Shown here: piece by piece, positions 56,860 through 64,000 of the stretch
Layout: every line of letters begins with the position of its first letter
Numbering within the stretch: the first letter of the stretch is position 1
Assembly (NCBI GenBank): GCA_047967505.1
Contig: CM106538.1
Strand: one strand, 5' to 3'
DNA length: 64,000 nucleotides
Origin: Dipteris shenzhenensis
Lineage: Eukaryota > Polypodiophyta > Polypodiopsida > Gleicheniales
Notes under the pieces: generated by a model
Databases searched by the model: none
What the model was told of the DNA's origin: nothing
The model's input: the letters and a program-made list of their open reading frames with translations, nothing else
Translations under genes and position numbers: made by a program

Positions 56860-57672
56860 CTCATCTCTTGACATGGTTTGCAATTCCCCTGGCAGAATGC
56901 TTAGAGAATCAAGTCAGGCAATGTATAGTATGTAAGCAATCTAGCCTTGAGAGCACTCGGGTCTCTTGACATAGTTTGCAATTCCCCTGCTAGAATGCTT
57001 AGAGAATCAAGTCATGCAATGTATAGTATGTAAGCAATCTAGCCTCAGGAGCACTCTCGTCTCTTGGCACGATTTGCAATGCCCCTAGTAGAATGCTTAC
57101 AAAATCAAGTCATGCAATGTATAGTATGTAAGCAATCTAGCCTCGGGAGCACTCCGGTCTCTTGACATGGTCTGCAATTCCCCTAGTAGAATGCTTACAG
57201 AATCAAGCCGTGCAATGTATAGTCTCTAAGCAATCTAGCCTTGGGAGCACTCCGGTCTCTTGACACGGTTTGCGATTCCCCTGGTAGAATGCTTATAGAA
57301 TCAAGTCATGCAATTTATAGTATGTAAGCAATCTAGTCTCGAGTGCACTTCGATCTCTTGACACGATCTGCAATTCCCCTGGTAGAATGCTTACAGAATC
57401 AAGTCATGCAATGTATAGTCTGTAAGCAATCTAGCCTCGGGAGCACTTTGGTCTCTTGACACGGTCTGCAATTCCCCTGGTAGAATGCTTATAGATTCAA
57501 GTCATGCAATGTATAGTATGTAAGCAATCTAGTCTCGGGAGCACTCCGGTCTCTTGACACGGTCTACAATTCCCTCGGCAAAATGCTTACAGAATCAAGT
57601 CGTGCAATGTATAGTATGTAAGAATCTAGCCTTGGGAGCACTCCAGTCTCTTGACACGGTCTGCATCTACCC
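56860..57672 (+). repeat. 98-bp minisatellite, right block
   Basis: About eight units of the same 98-bp repeat found at 49385-49812 (unit measured from AGCAATCTAG at 57131 to the next at 57229). Together the blocks make a ~1.2-kb array of 12-13 units before insertion of element B. Confidence 0.93.
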
Positions 57673-58970
57673 TTAGTGCAGTCAGCCAAGGGATGCCTTC
57701 CCGCACTTGCATGTAGCCTAGTTGGTGGTGTGCCAACTCTATCTGAAGCCGTCTAGCCATCGCCACACATGGCCCCCATTTGGTGTCCAAACCAGGACCT
57801 ACCTAATAAAACTAAGCTACTCAAATGCCTTCTCCTCATATGGGGACTTACAAGTAGAGTTAGCTGGTTCCCGCATAGTTACACAAGAGTGGAGCATTGA
57901 TATCTAATAATCTTTACACTATAAACAAGACAATTCCACATCCTCCATGTTATCCAGCTGAGGTCATTCAAGGATCCATGAATGAGGAGGAGAAGTCTGT
58001 GTAACAACCTTTAGTCTAGCTATCTCTAGCAGATTTTTTGCCACGTCTAAGTCTAAGGGTTTGATTAAACTCTTGATGACAAGTCTTGGTTGTAACTTGT
58101 ATCTATTTTTTTATATCAATATGCTTGTACTTTGGATTCAACTCTACCTTTTCATTTGGTACTTTTGATGAAATTTGGCTATAGCTTGTGACCCTCGGTT
58201 GTGTGCTAGAGTCTAAATTTCAAATTGAGCATCTACAAAATAAATTTTATCTACCAAATTGTGCAATCAATGCAAGTGTGATATGGATCTCATCGAAGCT
58301 TGAAACATCCCAAATCTCTAACTAAACCTTCGTGTGAAATTCCATATTGTGCAGCAAAAGATGGATTATAAAACTTTAAAGGACTACTAAACAAAGAATA
58401 GACTATATCCAAAAAACTATGCATCCAATGTACAAGTGGTCTATGGCTTCCCTTAAAGATCCATGCATTCCAATTCTATCTGCCAAAATAGCTCATTATT
58501 TTATTTACATATGGTCTCAAGTTTATAAGGGGAAGCATGGGTCCTTCAAAAGTTTGAATTGAAATATAGTAGAAATGGAATAAAGGGTGCTTTCCAAACT
58601 GAAAAATTGTCAGATGCATTAATAATTAAGATCTAAATTCAGTGACAACCCTACCAACACCGTGGTAGCATTCGAGGAAGCAACATCAGTCCATTCAGGT
58701 AAATACCATTCTCAAGTCTTCACAAGATTTAGCTTGCACTCTAAACTTCATAGGGTGACAACCCTACCAACACCTTATATTTTCATGCCAAAACGTCTCC
58801 ACTATTGCAATGACTTCTGCACTTAGTCTATCTCTCCATTTTTTGCATACTGTTGAAGCCCATAGACTACTCGAATCAGGATGAATTGCTTCCACTCTTC
58901 GTGCATCTCTTGAGAGTTTCTCACAAGGACATCTATAGAAAGAAGATGTAATACAAGATGTTTGATGAGC
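57673..58970. other. No supported gene
   Basis: No coding signal. The phrase GTGACAACCCTACCAACACC occurs twice (about 58640 and 58754). Confidence 0.45.
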
Positions 58971-59480
58971 ACATCATACACATGCTTGATACAACACAGT
59001 TAAGTGGTTGCCTAAACCATCCTAGTGGTTGCTTGTGATTGAGCTTTGGGATAGTTTACTTTTCATTTCTTGATACAACGCAGGTCAATGGTTGCCTAAA
59101 CCAGCCCGGTAGTTGTTTGTAATTGAGCTTTGGGATAGTTTACTAGGCTAGCTTGGACTTAATGTGATTGTCCTAAATTAGCCTTGGTTAGAATTTCATG
59201 CAATCGTGTGGCTGGTTCAGCTCCAACACTAGAACCAAGTTGGCTTGGACTTAATGTGATTGTCGTAAATCAGCTCGGTGGTTGGAACATCATGCGATCC
59301 TGGTAGGGTATGCTCAAACACTAGTTATGTGATTGCAGCCCCGTGGTTGGAATATCATGCAACCGTGTGGTGGTTTAGCTCAAACATCAGAGCCATGCTA
59401 TCTTGATTTAATGTGATTGTCCTAAACCAGCTCGGTGGTTGGAACATCATGCAATCGTGATTGGGTCAACTCAAACACCA
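58971..59480 (+). repeat. Degenerate tandem repeats around TGGTTG/GGTTGGAA
   Basis: Two copies of a ~90-bp unit (ACAACACAGTTAAGTGGTTGCC, then ACAACGCAGGTCAATGG) at 58990-59150 are followed by three or four copies of a ~120-bp unit with GTGATTGTCCTAAA and GGTTGGAACATCATGC up to 59480. No gene is supported. Confidence 0.6.
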
Positions 59481-59484
59481 GTTA

Positions 59485-60180
59485 AGGCTGGAGGAGGTAA
59501 GCACTGGCCACAAGGGGTAGGAAATGCATTTGTGTTGGTTTAGGATTACTTGCAACCCCCAAAAAATATAACCGTTAGTAAATCCCAAACAACCACCGCA
59601 CTTATTTCAGTAAACCCCAATCTATAAATCCTAAACAAGGGAAAATATAAATCCCAAACAAACACGAAGCTTGTTTTAGTGATAATGACTGTGCATGAGG
59701 AACCATCTAATTCATAGGTTCAAATAAGCATTTAGTCGAAATCAAACTATAATAACAATGAACGTGCATGAGGGACCATCTAATTCACAGGCTCAAATTA
59801 GCATTGAGCGAGAATCAGACTGTAATAGTAATGAGTTTGCATCTAGTTCACAAGCTTAGATTAGCATTTAGTTAGTTTATCAGGCTGTAATAAAAATAGT
59901 TTAGAATGAGAACTAGCATTAAGCTGAGATATACTATAAGAACATATATCACATGGTTAAAATTACCATCTAATCACACGTCATGAGTGAAGCAGTCATA
60001 AAACAATAGAACATTTGAATCCAACTAAATGCAACATTTTTAAATTATAAGGTCCAGCTGAGTGAAGCAATTGTATCCAAGGATGGATAAATGGTGAATT
60101 ATTTCTTTAAAACTGAAATTCTACAGAAAAGCCAAAGGTATAGTTAGCCCCTAAAGTTATATACCCAGGTAGTATACAAC
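59485..60180 (+). repeat. Dispersed/duplicated repeat R, copy 1
   Basis: A ~600-bp sequence with AAATCCCAAACAACCACC, GAAGCTTGTTTTAGTGATAA and repeated AACCATCTAATTCA phrases. From about 59578 on it matches 63405-64000 with only scattered differences. Confidence 0.85.
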
Positions 60181-60380
60181 CAAGTTTTACTCTTCTACAT
60201 TTTGAAAAGAGACCACCATCGTATCTAAATATGGATAAATACAAAGACAATTTACTTTTTTTTTTTTCAAAGAAGACAATTTACTACTTAACTCAAGTTC
60301 TATTGAAAAGCCGATTGTATTAGAGGGGTGGTTAGCCCCTAAAAAAGTCCCGAGTAATATATATCCAAGATTCCAAGAGA

Positions 60381-60632
60381 TTAAGTCTGACATCTTTGAA
60401 GGACTTTATATTTATGCAAGGATTCCAAGACACAGGCTTGACACTTTGCATAGTGGGAGCCTTCATCAACATACTTCATAAACTGTGGGTTCTTATAGTA
60501 TTGAAGGCCTACCCATAATTCCTCATGCAAGATGACCATCTTGTGAATGACACTCTTGGGAACTCTATGTTCCTCCTCCAAGTGATCAATCTCATCTACG
60601 ACAATCTTGGGTTGTCGAGGGACCCCTTGCAA
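60381..60632 (-). other. Possible exon of unknown protein
   Basis: An 83-codon minus-strand frame (PKIVVDEIDHLEEEHRVPKS...YAKCQACVLESLHKYKVL) with balanced composition reads like real protein. It has no ATG of its own and stops lie upstream. I do not recognise the family. It could be one exon of a host gene or a remnant. Confidence 0.2.
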
Positions 60633-60892
60633 AATGGCTCATCAAGCTCAAGACAAGTGACAGTAAAAATGTCATTGCCTCTGTGGCTTTTCATCTCTAT
60701 TCCTCCACTGTTTCTTCACTTGAGACTTGTCAGGTTTGTAACCTAGTTTTCTCTCCTGCCATCCAAGATGTAATTTTTTGCATATTCTAATCTATCAAGC
60801 TGTCTTGTGAGATCTTTGCCATCTTTGAAGACCCGTGTACCCATAGATGCCCCACACATTACACTGATGAATATGACAGGTTAGTTGTATGA

Positions 60893-61335
60893 TAGTTAAG
60901 GCTAGAGGAAGTAGGCACTGGCAACAAAATACATTTTTGTTGGTTTAGGACTAACTGCAACCCCCACAAAATATAACCTTTAGTAAATCCCAAGCAACCA
61001 CTGTGCTTGTTTCAGTAAATCCTAAAAAAGAAAAAATATAAATCCCAAATAGTATACTAATCCCAAACAGCCACCGAGCTTGTTTTAGTGACAATGAACG
61101 TGGATAAGGGACCGACTAATTCATATGTTCAGATTAGCATTCAGTCAAAATCAGAATGTAATAACAATTATTGTGCATGAGGGACCATCTCATTCACAGG
61201 CTCAGATTAGCATTGAGCCAAAATCAGCAGACTATAATAACAATGACTTTACATGGGGTACCATCAAGTTCACAATCTTAGATTAGCATTGAGTCAGTGT
61301 ATCAAGCTGTAATAACAATAGTTTAGAATGAGAAC
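60893..61335 (+). repeat. Repeat R, copy 2 (diverged)
   Basis: Starts GGCTAGAGGAAGTAGGCACTGG, like 59490, and follows the same order of phrases with more differences and small indels. Ends near TTTAGAATGAGAACTA, then an inverted scrap of the same repeat. Confidence 0.75.
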
Positions 61336-61484
61336 TATTGTTGTTACTACAGCCTGACTGAATGCCTGACTGAATGCTAATCTGATGTCTTCTTTTGATC
61401 TTTCCTTTCTTTAGTTGACTATAATGACAATGACTTTGCATGAGGGGCCATATAGTTCACAGGCCACCCAGATTAGCATTTTTA

Positions 61485-61985
61485 GATGATCGAGAAATTC
61501 TCCCATGGCAACCATCTAATCACACATCATAGCTAGGCAATGATGTATATGACCGCTCGCCTAGGCTACCAACAAAGCTGGGTGTATGTGCCACTGCTCC
61601 TCCCCCCTCATCCTATTGAATTATCATGATCTTGGCTCCAATGACCAAGAAGTTCTAGCATGGCAACCATCTAATCGCACGTCATGGCTAGACGATGATG
61701 TAGATGACTGCCTGTGCTAGGTTGGGCTACCAGCAAAATCTAGTTGGTGAATTGTGTGCTCTTAGTAGTGATAGGCACCCAGAGTCGCACAACTAACACA
61801 AGATCTTGGCTCCAATGACCAAGAAATTCTAGCATGCCAACCATCTAATCGCACATCATTGCTAGACGATGATGTAGATGAGTGCCTATGCTAGGCTAGG
61901 CTACCAACAAAATCCAGCTGGTGGATTGTGTTCCCTTAGCATCGATAGGCACCCAGAGTCACACAACTAGAACAAGAAATGAAGG
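61485..61985 (+). repeat. About 174-bp tandem repeat, three copies
   Basis: ATGACCAAGAAGTTCTAGCATGG at 61641 recurs at 61815 (174 bp later), and a diverged first copy begins near 61485. Each unit has ACCATCTAATCGCACGTCAT and GATGATGTAGATGA. Confidence 0.8.
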
Positions 61986-63399
61986 GGGAAAGAGTGGGAG
62001 GGCAGCAAGTCTAGCTATATAAAGGCCTTAAGGGCAGAGAAACAATTCACCGTAGCCATGAAAATTTCTCTTCTACCCCCTTCCACGCTCTCTCCAAGCC
62101 TCCTTCTACCCCTATGTTGAATCTTATGCTGCAACCTCGATGCCCCTTCATAATTTTGCCCAATTCATAGTATCCATTGTTTTCCTTGGCTCTCCATCCT
62201 GCAACACTCCACCTACAACCATAGCCATGACCAAGGGAGTTGCAAGATGGGGAGCCAAGGGAAATGGGTCATCGTTGAGTTCTCTCTGCTAGTGGTGTGT
62301 TGAAAGAAGCAATTCTTTCATAACCCTACCAGTGCCTTGAAAGAAGTTGCTATGAAAGACTTGAAAGAAAACCCTCATGACCAACCATGTTGTAGGATGG
62401 GGAGCCAAGCGAAAAGGGTCATCGTTGTTCCAGGAGGCACTGGGAGAGAACTCAACTTGGTGTTGATCCTCTCGTAATTACGCACAACCTTCTGCACTAG
62501 GGAAGGAACTCAACTTGCTGATCAAATCTAACACACTGAGAGCATGTGTCAGTGTGCTCACCACCATCTTGAGTTCCCTGTCTGCCACTGTTGAATGTTG
62601 TGCTCAATTCAGCTCACCTCCAAGTTAAGTTCAATTTTCTAGTGCCCTGACTTCTTAAGTTGTTATGAAAAAGGTTATCTCAACTCTCAGGGGAGTCACT
62701 CATCATATGTAACCCTATCACGTGAGTTCAACAAAAGGATATTTTTTATTTCTAAAATTTACAGAAATAAATATACATAAGGGACTATTAAAAATAGTTT
62801 TGGAAAAAATTTACAGATTTGTATAGAAAAGGGGTACATTTTATTAATGAAAAATTTACACAGATAAGGGGTTTTAGAAATATGCCTTGAACGCACGTGG
62901 TATAGAGGGTTTATACATAGTGACCCCCCCGAGTCTCAACTACAAGGTGCTCGTATTATCCCCTACATATGAGGAGTTCTAGGTAAAAATTGTAAGAAAG
63001 TCCTACCTACGATAGCACTATGAGGTGCTCGTATTATCCCTTGCATACAAGGCACTAGGTCAAAAGTGTAAGAAAGTGATTACAAGGGCAAAATGTGGCT
63101 TCTGGTCCTGCCACAGGTGTTGGAGGCATTGTGGGCTGGCGCCGATTTGGAGGCAGTAGGTGTGGATGTCGTAGGCACTCAAAAGACTTGGTACAAGGGC
63201 ATTGTTGGAGGTCTCAAGTGCTTAAAGAAGTTTCACAAAATCAAAGTGCTACATCTATGTATGTAATCTATGTTGTTAAATGGTTGCTTTCGATGTAATT
63301 TATTTTCTTTCAATTTGATGTAATACTATTATCGCAAAAACAATCGGATGTAATTTCTTAATGTAATTTTTTTGTTTCAATTTCAATTTTGTACCATTT
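61986..63399. other. No supported gene; short local duplications
   Basis: GATGGGGAGCCAAG with GGGTCATCGTTG occurs twice (62246 and 62398). AGGTGCTCGTATTATCCC occurs twice (62946 and 63032), each followed about 45-50 bp later by TGTAAGAAAGT. A 67-codon frame at 63095-63298 has no motif. Confidence 0.4.
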
Positions 63400-64000
63400 C
63401 AGTAATCCCAAACAACCATCACGCTTGTTTCAGTAAACCCCAATCTATAAATCCTAAACAAGGGAAAATATAAATCCCAAACAACCACGAAGCTTGTTTT
63501 AGTGATAATGACTATGCATGACGAACCATCTAATTCATTGGTTCAAATTAGCATTCAGTCGAAATCAAACTATAATAACAATGAACGTGCATGAGGGACC
63601 ATCTAATTCACAGGCTCAGATTAGCATTGAGTGGGAATCAGACTGTAATAGTAATGAGTTTGCATCTAGTTCACAAGCTTAGATTAGCATTTAGTTAGTT
63701 TATCACGCTGTAATAAAAATAGTTTAGAATGAGAACTAGCATTAAGCTGAGATAGACTGTAAGAACATATCACATGGTTAGAATTACCATCTAATCACAC
63801 GTCATGAGTGAAATAGTCATAAAACAATAGAACGTTTGAATCCAACTAAATGCAACATTTTTAAATTATAAGGTCCAGCTGAGTGAAGCAATTGTATCCA
63901 AGGATGGATAAATGGTGAATTATTGCTTTAAAACTGAAATTCTATAGAAAAGCCAAAGGTATAGTCAGCCCCTAAAGTTATATACCCAGGTAGTATACAA
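63400..64000 (+). repeat. Repeat R, copy 3, running off the window
   Basis: Matches copy 1 (from 59578) almost base for base to the last base of the window, at a constant offset of about 3.83 kb. The constant offset suggests a tandem duplication of the whole interval rather than independent insertions. Confidence 0.8.

Noticed and set aside
49385-57672. 98-bp repeats considered as a CRISPR-like array
   Set aside because: Units are directly adjacent with no unique spacers, and the context is a plant genome.

Overview
This window is nuclear DNA from a land plant, most likely a non-seed vascular plant (fern or lycophyte), with other non-seed plants possible. Three things point that way. A microbial-type terpene synthase-like gene (6.0-7.3 kb) belongs to a family known from ferns, lycophytes and bryophytes but not seed plants. 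A plant UDP-glycosyltransferase with a PSPG box lies at 13.7-15.3 kb. The rest is dominated by plant-type Copia and CACTA-like transposons, satellites and microsatellites. Gene density is very low: only two host genes are convincing, and each carries one apparent lesion.

Layout. 0-6 kb: gene-free, with CA, GA and pyrimidine-rich tracts. 6.0-7.3 kb: terpene synthase on the minus strand. 10.1-10.9 kb: right end of a classical CACTA element with subterminal GTCGCTAT repeats. 13.7-15.3 kb: glycosyltransferase. 19.97-20.29 kb: a second, truncated piece of the same glycosyltransferase, cut off by the end of a transposon. 20.3-40.96 kb: a nest of elements. A partial element A (20.3-22.7 kb) abuts element C (22.7-38.4 kb). 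C is split by a young Copia element (24210-29698, target duplication CCTTT) and ends against a second, older, truncated Copia fragment (38.4-40.96 kb). 41-44 kb: remnants of another CACTA-like element. 49.4-57.7 kb: a 98-bp minisatellite split by element B (49817-56854). 57.7-64 kb: no convincing gene, several tandem and dispersed repeats, and a probable 3.83-kb tandem duplication running off the right edge.

The candidate new system is the family formed by A, B and C. These are long TIR elements starting CACTATTCAAAA. They carry two divergent genes. Gene 1 (minus strand in B and C) encodes a transposase-like protein with the VDGMDQ, NCWRENKN and VGHTHxDI motifs of the domain I know as DUF7869, plus a BAH/Tudor-like tail. 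Gene 2 (plus strand in B and C) encodes a large protein with a PIDGQH motif resembling ParB/DGQHR-type domains. Between the two genes lies a long spacer of unusual sequence: a 181-bp satellite of trimeric order plus GA-rich DNA in C, and a strongly G-rich tract with regularly repeated palindromes in B. All copies here are defective. Comparing them lets the intact layout be inferred.

No RNA gene, CRISPR array or prokaryotic feature was found. Identities given are judged by eye.
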